Assembly (NCBI GenBank): GCA_030628805.1
Contig: DAOVQG010000077.1
Span: 1 to 15,792 of the forward strand
Reading direction: 5' to 3'
Length of the DNA: 15,792 bases
Source of the DNA: JAGMDK01 sp023128695
GTDB taxonomy: Bacteria > Planctomycetota > Phycisphaerae > UBA1845 > Fen-1342
The notes beneath the pieces were generated by a model. That model did no database searches and was not told the DNA's origin. It saw nothing but the letters and a program-made list of their open reading frames with translations. Both the position numbers and the translations under genes were made by a program. Every line of letters starts with the position of its first letter. Position 1 is the stretch's first letter. Positions 1 to 7,312 of this stretch are shown piece after piece.

Positions 1-53
1 ACGACGTACCAATAGGTGTGGCCATGGATCTTCTTGGGCTTCAAGTGGGCCAT
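1..53 (-). CDS. N-terminal stub of a probable transposase, cut by the window edge
   Basis: Only the first 18 codons are visible, reading MAHLKPKKIHGHTYWYVV from an ATG at 53. A basic N-terminus followed by an H-x-Y-W-Y-V-V strand resembles the start of IS1634/IS4-like transposases, which open with a short 'K-x-G-x-x-Y-W-Y' hairpin. That resemblance is recalled and was not searched. No strong ribosome-binding site lies directly upstream; a GGAGG is about 40 bases away. The neighbour is a broken recombinase fragment, which fits a mobile-element scrapyard beside a tRNA. It could instead be another basic protein, since 18 residues are too few to be sure. Confidence 0.35.
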   Translation of the reverse strand, partial: MAHLKPKKIHGHTYWYV

Positions 54-137
54 TTAGGCCCCACGACTGCCCTTGCCGTAACCCACACCTCCCCAAGGAG
101 TTGCATCGCCAACAGTGAAAGGCGTAGTAAACTTACG

Positions 138-632
138 CTAGCAGCGGAACTTCAGTTTAAACCAAGCCCCCAGGCGGTCGGCATACGTGACCTTCTTGAT
201 TTCGCCTCGATGGCCTTTCTTGACGATAGCACGAACCAGCGGATATCGCTGAAAATCGGCCGCAGCCAGCGAGCGTACCTCCCTGCCGGTCCCACTACGC
301 CTCGCAAAGTGCCGCACGACGCGGCGGCAATCCTCGAACCACCGGCCCCCGATCTCGCCGGTGGCCAGACGCTCCATCTGGTAAGCCAAGTACTGATTGC
401 CGAGTTCCTTGACGATCAATTCGGGGCTGGCTACGCTCAATGTCGGCTCACGGCCAGCGTGGAGATCAGCGGCGACCGCGTGGTACCGATCGAGAGCGGC
501 ATCGGGCTCTGCCCACACGCCGAAGAAATGGACCTTGCCGCGGATCTTCTTACACCATTGGCCGTTGGCGTGCGCCGTCAGAGCAAACGACGGATACGGT
601 TTCTTGGGCTTCGAACGCTTGGATTCGGCCAT
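138..632 (-). pseudogene. N-terminal fragment of a tyrosine recombinase (integrase relic)
   Basis: The frame encodes about 164 residues from the ATG at 632 (MAESKRSKPKKPYPSF); an upstream ATG at 707 is possible but lacks support. The start has the lysine-rich 'K-P-x-x-x-x-F-x-L-x-x-H-x-x-G-x-W-x-K-K-I-R-G' arm typical of Planctomycetota integrases. A helical core-binding-like region follows, with a late 'D-F-x-R-Y-x-L-V-R-A' stretch. The family is usually about 350-450 residues, and the whole catalytic half (R...H-x-x-R...Y) is missing. The frame stops at 138 and I find no integrase-like continuation in the other frames down to position 1. I read it as the remnant of an older insertion near this tRNA. 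The family call is moderate and rests on the basic arm and the length of the helical region. Confidence 0.5.
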
Positions 633-755
633 GACAACAACCAGTGCTAAACGTCGCTCCAGACTGCTCGCAGGCATGATATGCGCATTGCCGATTGTCG
701 TCTCCACTAATCAGCCCATGCATAAGTATCGTAAGTCGTTTATTTATAGTTAGTT

Positions 756-828
756 GCCACCGTAGCTCAATTGGCAGAGCAGCGGTTTTGTAAACCGCAG
801 GTTCCCGGTTCAAGTCCGGGCGGTGGCT
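756..828 (+). tRNA. tRNA-Thr (anticodon UGU)
   Basis: The cloverleaf folds fully by eye. The acceptor is GCCACCG (756-762) with CGGTGGC (821-827) and discriminator T at 828. The D arm is GCTC-AATTGGCA-GAGC. The anticodon arm is GCGGT-TTTGTAA-ACCGC with anticodon TGT, and the T arm is CCCGG-TTCAAGT-CCGGG. No CCA is encoded. Bases from 771 to the 3' end also form the left repeat of the integrated element. The present 3' half was therefore delivered by the element and keeps the tRNA intact, while the original host 3' half now sits at 9398-9455. Confidence 0.97.
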
Positions 829-829
829 T
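771..829 (+). repeat. attL: 59-bp direct repeat inside tRNA-Thr
   Basis: It is identical base for base to 9398-9456 and covers the D-loop end, anticodon arm, T arm and 3' acceptor of the tRNA, plus one base beyond. Divergence begins at 770 versus 9397 on one side and 830 versus 9457 on the other. The anticodon or T arm inside the repeat is the usual crossover region for tRNA-directed tyrosine integrases; the exact crossover cannot be read from the sequence. Confidence 0.95.
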
Positions 830-957
830 TCGCGTAAGTTCCTTGGGATACAGCGTTTCTGCTTTGTTTATAGGGATTTTCGCACATTTCTCACTTGTTA
901 CATCTTTCGCATTTACTCTACTAGGCTCCATAGAACTCCGCTGAACTCCGCCCTTTA

Positions 958-976
958 GTGACAAGCTAGGTGACAA
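958..976 (+). promoter_or_regulatory. Candidate left arm-type integrase site (paired GTGACAA)
   Basis: The 19-mer GTGACAAGCTAGGTGACAA contains two direct GTGACAA units 12 bases apart. It recurs exactly at 9333-9351 near the other element end and I saw it nowhere else. It lies about 130 bp inside attL. Short direct repeats flanking the core are typical of the arm sites bound by the N-terminal domain of tyrosine integrases. Here it also lies within the integrase reading frame, coding LSPSLS. The role is inferred. Confidence 0.5.
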
Positions 977-2334
977 ACTTTCTGACCCGTTGTGACAGTC
1001 TGTCCCCGTGGCCCTCGTGCTCTCGGGGGTCGGAACCGTCAAATCAGGCAGGCCCTCAAGCGCCTTGGCCCGATCAACCACCAAGGTGTGCGAATACAAT
1101 CGCATCGTCAGGTTGATGTCCGAGTGCCGCATCAGGTCCATGGCGACTTTCGGCGCCACACCCGCCCGAGCGAGATTCGATCCGAACGTGTGCCGTAGGC
1201 TATGGAAGTCGATTATCCCGTCGTCGGTATCATGTTTCAGGAAATCCGACTTCCGGCGATTAGCCTGGCCCTGATCCGACACCGTCTCATTGATCCAGAC
1301 TTCACGGGCGGTAACAAGGTCAGCTCGTAGCATGTCGGCCGTGTTGTAGTTCGTGGGCATGTTGAACGCCTTCGTAGTGGGTGTCTTGAGGGCCATAAAC
1401 GGCCGCAGGAGCGTCGCAAGCTCCGGGGGGATAGGTTGGGTGGCCCCCTTCCTGTTCTTCGTCATAGCGGCCGGCAAACTGGCAGTAGGCGGGCTGCTGT
1501 CCAGGTTGAATGATGCACGGGTAAGCGCAGCCAGCTCCGACGCCCGGTACCCGGTGCTGAGTGCCAGACGATAGAGCATGGCTCGTTCTGCTCCGCTCAT
1601 ACCGAATCGCTCCGGGCCGGCCGCGGTAGCAGCAATCAACCAACGTTGTTCCTCGGTGGTCAGGGCCCGGCGCCTGGTGGCGTCCGTCACCGTCAGCTTT
1701 ACTGAACCCGGTCATCGGGTTTTCAGTAATCCGCCGGTCACTCACCAGCCAGCGGCAAAACTGATTCATCGCCCCGAGATAGAAGTTGCTGGTACGCTCT
1801 GAAACAGGCCTTGTCCCTTCCCGCAAGGCGGCCGTGAACTGCATAACCTTGGCCGCCGAGATATCACCCACGTAGTCGAATCCACAACCGTCGATGATGC
1901 GATTGACTCGGGTTTTCACGAGTTCCGCCTGTTTCCCGGTTGTCCCCTTTGCCAGCAGCGACCGGTACCAATCGTCCACGTGCTCGGACAGCGGCTTGCT
2001 CGCTGTCATGCGTGACGCCGGGACGATATCCCACTTGGCGAGCCGGGTCAGAATGCCCGGGGGCATTGACTCCAGGTAACGTGAGAGGTCGGGGGGTATC
2101 GTGTCGCCGGCGGCCCGGATACTATTGAGTCGATCGACTTTCCGGGCCAACTCCTCGGACGCCTTCCGATCCGTGAACAGCGGGAGCCGGCGTAGGACCT
2201 CTGAGTAGTCCACGAACACCGCGTACCACTTCCGTGACAGCTTCTTGCCAGTGTCGGCCGCAGGGTAGTAGGGAACTCGCCGTACTTTCATGGGTTCTAC
2301 CTCAAGGTGATTTTACACTTTTCAGACGGTCTAG

Positions 2335-2390
2335 GCATCACCACAACCAAAACCCCTCTGGCAGCCTGGAATCGGGGTTTTTGGTGATGC
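2335..2390 (-). terminator. Hairpin between the primase gene and int
   Basis: The outer arms are GCATCACC (2335-2342) and GGTGATGC (2383-2390). The inner arms are AAAACCCC (2349-2356) and GGGGTTTT (2374-2381). On the minus strand the inner stem is followed by a GGTTGTGG stretch, and on the plus strand by TTTTGG, so it may work in both directions. It begins two bases past the primase stop codon, which is the usual terminator position, and suggests that int has its own promoter. Confidence 0.65.
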
Positions 2391-2391
2391 G

Positions 2392-4698
2392 TCATTCGAT
2401 ATTACCGATAACTTCGCCGGGTGGCGGTTGCTCGTTTAACGTGAATCGCCGGGAGGGTCGGCCGCCTTGAGGGCCGGGTCGAGGGTACTCCCAACTCCCG
2501 TGGCCTGCCTTGACCAACTCGTCCAGCGCGGCTTTTGCTTCGTTTGATCGGCTGCGATACCGATATACGCCATGCGTCAGTTCGCGGATAGTGAGGCTCC
2601 CGCCGCGGCGTTCGATCCACTCCACGAGTTGCTGGCGTTCGCGGCCTTCGTCGGAGTCACTCAGGACCGCGTACACGCGCCGGCCTTCGCTCTTGAACCA
2701 CTCGGTAACGTCGATTGCCCGACGCATCGCGTCCGCGCCGATGTATGCTCCGGCGTCGCCGCCGGCCGCCATTTCGACGCACGCGAACAACAGCGCGATT
2801 CGCGCGCACGCGCCCTTTAGTTTCGCGTAGTGGGCCGCCAGGTCGTCATTGCCGATATCGACCAGCTCCCGCGCGTGGCGATCGTGCCATTCGACCCACA
2901 AGGCCCTTGCATCTTTGCCGATCGGGATGAACCGCGGCCGCGGATCTCCCACGTCATCCACGCCAGCAGGCAAGGCCAGCAACGCGGCCAACAGGTCACG
3001 CCACGTGCCGGCCACGTCGTCGGACAGCGCCGCTTCGGTCCACAGCGCCGGCCGATCCGGCGGGTATGCCAGAAGCACGCGCGCCAATAGTCCGGCTTCA
3101 CGCTCGGCGGTGCCGAAGATTCGCGACAGGGTGCTCGGCTGGGTAGTGCCGAGCACGCTTACCGCGGAGCGCTCCACGAAGTAGGTGCCCCGGCCGCTCT
3201 TGCGGTCGATAGTGACGGGGGCCGCATCGTACATGGACAACCACGCCGGTTGATCGCTGCCCTTGCCGCCAGACGCGTAACGATCAAACGCACCAACCCA
3301 CGCGGCCAGCTCGTCGCGCACGAGCAGCAGCCCAAGGGGATTTTCTTCGAGCAGACACCCGAGCTTTTCAATCGTGATGTCACTAACTAACAGCCGGCGT
3401 TCGATGGGCCGTTCGGGTTCATCGGGCGGATCGGTCGGCGGGCCGTTGCGCTGAGATTTCTTCCACTTTGTCAGGTGAACGCCGTGGTGTTCAATCGCGC
3501 GCTGATGCTCTTTCAAGGCGTCGCGGTGCGCTAGACGTTCAGCCTTGAACAATTCAACGAGCGCGCGCGTCACGAGCTTGAGCACGGGGCTTTTCGTAGT
3601 GCCCGAGCGCCCGACCAGCACGCCCCACAGCACGGCGGGTTCAGTCCAACCGGATTTCACGAGCACGGAAACGCGGTTCCCGATGCAGCCCGCGGCCACC
3701 ACGAGCGCGGCCATTGCCGCGAAAGCGGAGTCCGTCCCCGTTGCAGCGGCCACCGCTTTGACGAAGGCCCGTATCGGCTCGGGCAACGCATCGACCGGAA
3801 ACGGCTGGTAAGGCTCAATCGCGTGGTCGGGATGATCCGACTCGACTACATCGGTGACGGCGACGACGGCGACCAGTGCCTCAATCTCGGCTCGAATATC
3901 GTCGGCCGTGTGGCTGTCCCGGTGCTCGTTGATGAAGTCGTGGAGATCCTCCCCGTCGCCGAGTCCGGGCAGCTCGACAACACGTACCGTCGCGGCCGGG
4001 TCCAATCTGTGTAGCTCCGCCGTGACGGCCTGCGCGTGTTTCATGCCGGGCCCGTCGTGGTCCGGGAAAACTACAACGTCCCGGCCGGCCAGCGGGCCCC
4101 AGTCGGCTCGCGACGCTGACGACGAGCTTCCAGACGTTGTGGCAACCAAGCCGATCGATTCGGCCGCGTGGACGCATTTTTCACCCTCGACAACAAACAC
4201 CATGCCGTCGCCGCTGAGCTTGTCCCGACGATAGAGCGGAGTCTTGCCCTTGGGTTTCTTGCACGTCCAGCCACCACTGGTACGGCTGAGTTCACAGAAT
4301 GTCTTGTCATTGGCCAGCTTGATTCGAGCGCGATGGTAGTCGTCGTTGTACCTGTAGACATCCTCGACCGCGCCGCCCTTCCACTGAGCATAGCTCTCGA
4401 CCGCCGCCTGGACGCTGGGGTAGCAACGCGGCGTTGACTTGGACTTGCTGGACGCGGGCTTGCCGTTGCCGTTGAACAGGTCGCGTTGTGTCAACCCCAG
4501 GGCCGTTACAACTTGATCGACCGTGCAACCGGCCTGGCAATGGAGCAGCACGCGCCCGTCGTCGCCGAGTCCGATGCTCAAGCTCGGATTGCGGTCGTCG
4601 TGGGCCGGGCAACGTGATTGCCACTGCTCGTTACCGTTACGAACCGGTTTCTGGCCGGTTACATTTTCCAAAGCGGCGAGTATTCTGGAAACTGACAT
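2392..4698 (-). CDS. Primase/helicase: CHC2 zinc finger, TOPRIM and DUF3987-type ATPase
   Basis: A 768-residue replication protein expected to prime and unwind element DNA. I chose the ATG at 4698 (MSVSRILAAL) because GGGAGG lies five bases upstream; an in-frame ATG at 4746 lacks such a site. From the N-terminus it shows a CHC2-type zinc finger (C30, H33, C54, C58), then a TOPRIM-like fold with EGEK at 171-174 and DHDGPG at 213-218. A DUF3987-type helicase region follows, with a Walker A motif GRSGTTKS (363-370), a Walker B-like LLLVRDE (457-463) and arginine-rich motifs near 530-550. The last 80 residues look like a winged helix ending GGRPSRRFTL. This combination is common in islands and satellites that replicate autonomously. 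It overlaps the preceding gene by 62 bp, suggesting coupled translation, and a hairpin follows its stop. Confidence 0.9.
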   Translation of the reverse strand: MSVSRILAALENVTGQKPVRNGNEQWQSRCPAHDDRNPSLSIGLGDDGRVLLHCQAGCTVDQVVTALGLTQRDLFNGNGKPASSKSKSTPRCYPSVQAAVESYAQWKGGAVEDVYRYNDDYHRARIKLANDKTFCELSRTSGGWTCKKPKGKTPLYRRDKLSGDGMVFVVEGEKCVHAAESIGLVATTSGSSSSASRADWGPLAGRDVVVFPDHDGPGMKHAQAVTAELHRLDPAATVRVVELPGLGDGEDLHDFINEHRDSHTADDIRAEIEALVAVVAVTDVVESDHPDHAIEPYQPFPVDALPEPIRAFVKAVAAATGTDSAFAAMAALVVAAGCIGNRVSVLVKSGWTEPAVLWGVLVGRSGTTKSPVLKLVTRALVELFKAERLAHRDALKEHQRAIEHHGVHLTKWKKSQRNGPPTDPPDEPERPIERRLLVSDITIEKLGCLLEENPLGLLLVRDELAAWVGAFDRYASGGKGSDQPAWLSMYDAAPVTIDRKSGRGTYFVERSAVSVLGTTQPSTLSRIFGTAEREAGLLARVLLAYPPDRPALWTEAALSDDVAGTWRDLLAALLALPAGVDDVGDPRPRFIPIGKDARALWVEWHDRHARELVDIGNDDLAAHYAKLKGACARIALLFACVEMAAGGDAGAYIGADAMRRAIDVTEWFKSEGRRVYAVLSDSDEGRERQQLVEWIERRGGSLTIRELTHGVYRYRSRSNEAKAALDELVKAGHGSWEYPRPGPQGGRPSRRFTLNEQPPPGEVIGNIE

Positions 4699-5071
4699 CG
4701 CGCCTCCCTTTGGTTTGTTGGCAACATCGGCTGAACCCCCGCTCAATCAGATCAAGCCAATCGCGGAAATCTTTCGGTGAACCCCCCGCCTCAAGATGAC
4801 TCAGGGCGATGTCCAGGGCATGCGAGCATCCCTGGAGCCACGCAGCCCGCGTATGAGTCCATCGGCCCCCCCAATCCAGCCGGTACCGGAGCTCCAAAAC
4901 ACGTTCAAGGCGGTCTCCGGTGGCGTAGGGATCGGCAAGAGCCCGGCGCGCGCCGACGAGAAACCCTCGGCGGAAGGCGCGTTCGACTTCGGGCGGGTTG
5001 TCCGGATTCCATCCGGTAATCCGGGTTTGGGGCTTGACTGTCGGCGGTCTGTTTGTATATACTCTTATCAC
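4637..5071 (-). CDS. Hypothetical 144-aa element protein
   Basis: I do not assign a function. The frame is open from 5200, but the GTG at 5071 is the first start codon after the upstream AlpA gene ends, giving VIRVYTNRPP. No strong ribosome-binding site precedes it, so the start is uncertain. The middle (PPEVERAFRRGFLVGARRAL) is a basic amphipathic helix, followed by a charged helical region and a W-rich segment (DWGGRWTHTRAAW). No membrane segment or signal peptide is seen. The last 20 codons overlap the primase start and contain its ribosome-binding site. A small basic protein between excisionase-like and primase genes could take part in replication or DNA binding; this is context only. Confidence 0.5.
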   Translation of the reverse strand: MIRVYTNRPPTVKPQTRITGWNPDNPPEVERAFRRGFLVGARRALADPYATGDRLERVLELRYRLDWGGRWTHTRAAWLQGCSHALDIALSHLEAGGSPKDFRDWLDLIERGFSRCCQQTKGRRDVSFQNTRRFGKCNRPETGS

Positions 5072-5123
5072 TGTGCTACGACGAGCGGGCCTTCGATGCG
5101 GTGTCGGGGGCCTTCTTTTTTCG

Positions 5124-5342
5124 TCAAGACCACCTCGCTCGCGGCGGACAACCGGCGTTGACCCACTTGCGCAGTTCGATCTTCCGCCAGCGGACCGCAC
5201 CGCCGAGCCTCAGCGGCATTGGCCCAAGCTTGCCGGTCCGGATCATGCTGTAAAAAAACGATTGGCTCACGCCGATCAGCTTCGCGGCCTGCGGAGCGCG
5301 CAGCAGTTCGGGCTCGACGTCGTTTTGTTTCGATTCACTCAT
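5124..5342 (-). CDS. AlpA/excisionase-type HTH regulator
   Basis: The product is 72 residues. Residues 13-61 form a compact MerR/AlpA-type winged helix: LLRAPQAAKLIGVS is the first helix-turn, SFFYSMIRTGKLGP the recognition helix and turn, and PLRLGGAVRWRKIELRKWV the wing and last helix. The R-W-R-x-x-E-L-x-x-W-V ending is characteristic of the AlpA/HTH_17 family. Such proteins act as excisionases (directionality factors) or switch on integrase expression. The ATG at 5342 is the only suitable start. It is preceded by a T-tract terminator rather than a ribosome-binding site, so its expression may depend on read-through from the capsid unit. Confidence 0.85.
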   Translation of the reverse strand: MSESKQNDVEPELLRAPQAAKLIGVSQSFFYSMIRTGKLGPMPLRLGGAVRWRKIELRKWVNAGCPPRARWS

Positions 5343-5353
5343 GTTTTTGGCGG

Positions 5354-5390
5354 AAAAAGGTCGCGCGGCGGGCGACTAACTCCGCCGCGC
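5354..5390 (-). terminator. Rho-independent terminator after the capsid gene
   Basis: On the minus strand GCGCGGCGG (5390-5382) pairs perfectly with CCGCCGCGC (5371-5363) around a 10-base loop. It is followed by GACC and a run of five T (5358-5354). It lies 24 bases after the capsid stop and ends only 11 bases before the AlpA start codon. Confidence 0.85.
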
Positions 5391-5413
5391 TCCCCAACAA
5401 ACAAGGAGGTCCG

Positions 5414-6772
5414 TTACGCTTCACCCTTGGCTTTGTGTGCCGCGCGCCAGTCCGCCAGGCTCACGCCAAAATCGAGGTAGGCACGGAACTGCACGCCCAG
5501 TTTGTTCGCCGGCGGATCAATTTGCTCGACGACCGGCTGGTCGCGGCCATCGAGAAATCCGACGACCACCGCACCGTCGGCCGGCTGTGGAAATAAATAC
5601 CAGCTTTTTAATGATGAACCAGTGAAGGTCGCATTACTGAGCCGTGGCTCCGTGGCCTGCACCAGCCGATCATTACCAAATGGATTGCCCTCCGGTTTCG
5701 CGTCTTCGACCTCGCTGACGTACCTGGCGAGACTCTGACTGGTGAGCAGTTCGCGCGCCACGCGATCGAGCTCGGGCGGAACAAGCAAAACGCGCGGCGC
5801 AAGATCAACCGGCCGGCCCTCGGAATCGGTTCGCGCGATCATACTCGCGACCGCCGCGGCCAGGCCGACGACGCCGAGTGCGGTGTCAACGCCCTCGACG
5901 TAGTTCCCGCGCTCGGGGGTGAAGAAGTCGGTGCTGCCGTCCGGCTCTTTGTTGAGCAGGAGTATTTTGAAGACCTCATCGGAAATCGCGCGGGCCGCCG
6001 CACGGCCCATCGACGCCGCGACGCCGGCGAACACGGATAGATCGTCGTTGATGATGTCGTGGCGATCGATCCCGAGCATCATCCCGCTCGTCTCGGCCCT
6101 GACCGAGTACACCTCCTCGCCCAGCGTGCCGTGCTTCAGTTCGCCGCCGGGTGCCACTTTTCGGAAACCGCCACCGAACATCGCACGAATCAGCTTATGG
6201 TCGCGGAAACTTTGTACTGATTCGACGCGGCAAAACGATCGCCATGTTGCCTGTGTTGCTCGATATTGACTCAGCGCGATCTTCTCGGCGGAGGCACCCA
6301 ACGCCTCCGGCAGACTCGACGTGCTGAACGCCGCGCGGATCAATTCGCTTCGCCCCGAGGGCACGGCCACACCGTCGGCATGAAGGGCTGAGGCGCAAAG
6401 GTCGAGCAACGATCGCGCCCGCAAGTCCGCGGCCCGCTGAGCCGTGTGCTCGCCGAGTTCTTTCTCGGCGACATCGCCGCGGCCGGCGCGCAACAGTACG
6501 GCGGCGGCCAACACGTCCGCGGTCGGCGCGTCCGGCGTCCCGCTGCGAATGTTCGGCGCGTCTGGACGGCCGGCGCGGAGCGCCTGGAGCTCCGCGGCTT
6601 CGACTCGCGCCGTCAGGACCGCTTTTTCGGTCTGGGCAACGTCCCAACCCTCTGCGACCGCCGTTGCCTGAATGGTGGGGTGATCCTCGGTCAGCGTCAT
6701 TACGTCAACCACTCGCTTACGTTCAGCCGCGGCCGGATCGGCCGTGGTGTTCTCAACTTCCGTGTTTATCAT
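5414..6772 (-). CDS. Major capsid protein, HK97-fold, Mu gpT-like
   Basis: The predicted product has 452 residues if translation starts at the ATG at 6772 (MINTEVENTT), which has AAAGGAAG six bases upstream. The open frame extends further upstream without a stop to the TAG at 6935-6937, so it is also the C-terminal half of a protease-capsid fusion. The first 100 residues are Ala/Glu/Arg-rich and probably helical, like a scaffold (delta) region removed during maturation. The rest has the features of Mu gpT-like capsid proteins: a 'F-R-D-H-K-L-I-R' strand, the ETSGMMLGIDRHDIINDDLS segment, a long helix (AASMGRAAARAISDEVFKIL), PRVLLVPPELD, and a closing KLGVQFRAYLDFGVSLADWR strand. It would form the shell of a particle. 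No portal or terminase accompanies it. A strong terminator follows. Confidence 0.85.
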   Translation of the reverse strand: MINTEVENTTADPAAAERKRVVDVMTLTEDHPTIQATAVAEGWDVAQTEKAVLTARVEAAELQALRAGRPDAPNIRSGTPDAPTADVLAAAVLLRAGRGDVAEKELGEHTAQRAADLRARSLLDLCASALHADGVAVPSGRSELIRAAFSTSSLPEALGASAEKIALSQYRATQATWRSFCRVESVQSFRDHKLIRAMFGGGFRKVAPGGELKHGTLGEEVYSVRAETSGMMLGIDRHDIINDDLSVFAGVAASMGRAAARAISDEVFKILLLNKEPDGSTDFFTPERGNYVEGVDTALGVVGLAAAVASMIARTDSEGRPVDLAPRVLLVPPELDRVARELLTSQSLARYVSEVEDAKPEGNPFGNDRLVQATEPRLSNATFTGSSLKSWYLFPQPADGAVVVGFLDGRDQPVVEQIDPPANKLGVQFRAYLDFGVSLADWRAAHKAKGEA

Positions 6773-6934
6773 TGCGTCTTCCTTTCGTTGTGCAGCTCGA
6801 CGAGCCGCGATCGATACCGTTGTTTCCGAGTCCGCGCCGAGCGGCAGAACGGACACTTCTCGCAACCGGCCTCTCTTAATTAAAGTTGCGCCGCCGGCTG
6901 GAATCTCCGTTATGCGCGCGTTGCACCGCGTTTC

Positions 6935-7312
6935 CTACCCTTCCCGAAGCCGTTCTGTTTCAGTTGGCTGGACGCCGACGCTTGCCTCGGGCACGACGCC
7001 CGCGCGGATCAGCTCCACGATGTGTCTCGCCGGCTCGGTATTGGCCAAAGTGGCGACGATGTAGAGCTTGCCGCCGTGGATTTCCGGCCGGCCGCTGGCG
7101 ATTACCGCGCCGAGCTTGTTTTCGTGATCGGCTAGGATCGGGACGTTGTCTGGTAGTTTCAGACCGGCGAGGTCGATGATGACGGGGGAGCGCCAACCCT
7201 CGACATGCATCGAGCCGCCGTTGTAAGCCAGGATTCTCAGCTTCAGCGGCTTGCCTTTGGCGGCGGCCTCGATACTCAGTTCGCCGGCGAGGCTGAAGAG
7301 TTGGTCGGTCAT
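6935..7312 (-). CDS. Prohead protease (S78-like), cut by an in-frame TAG
   Basis: A 125-residue product that begins in a 4-bp ATGA overlap with the gene upstream. It carries the two catalytic residues I expect for the HK97-type prohead protease family: H63 in ILADHENKLG, after a DNVPILADH strand, and S111 in PEASVGVQP. The family continues past this point with two strands that close the fold. That sequence is present after the stop in the same frame (ITEIPAGGATLIKRGRLREV, then SVLPLGADSETTVSI) before the capsid begins. The TAG therefore interrupts a protease-capsid polyprotein of about 632 residues. The truncated enzyme may be unstable. Read-through, tRNA suppression, a recent mutation or a base error would each explain the arrangement. 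Confidence 0.8.
   Translation of the reverse strand: MTDQLFSLAGELSIEAAAKGKPLKLRILAYNGGSMHVEGWRSPVIIDLAGLKLPDNVPILADHENKLGAVIASGRPEIHGGKLYIVATLANTEPARHIVELIRAGVVPEASVGVQPTETERLREG

Larger units (their letters stand above)
767..2291 (-). pseudogene. int: Tyrosine recombinase/integrase, split by a one-base frameshift
   Basis: This is the site-specific recombinase expected to integrate and excise the element at tRNA-Thr. The N-terminal part starts at the ATG at 2291 with GAGG nine bases upstream. It gives about 195 residues: a basic arm, then a core-binding domain ending ITENPMTGFSK. The catalytic half continues in the next frame, whose family-like sequence begins VKLTVTDATRRRALT. Counting from the GTG at 1690, the catalytic residues are R49 (TGYRASEL), K78 (TKNRKG), H163-x-x-R166 (HSLRH), H189 and Y199 (MRLYSH), so the active site is complete. 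The shift falls near 1705-1725. The C-terminus runs antisense into tRNA-Thr (PPPGLEPGTCGLQNRCSAN) and stops at 767-769. The gene may be inactive, programmed to frameshift, or affected by a base-call error. Confidence 0.85.

Noticed and set aside
18..650. Plus-strand open frame of 210 codons opposite the recombinase fragment
   Set aside because: It has no family features, and the minus strand reads like an integrase N-terminus with a typical basic arm. High GC makes long antisense frames common here.
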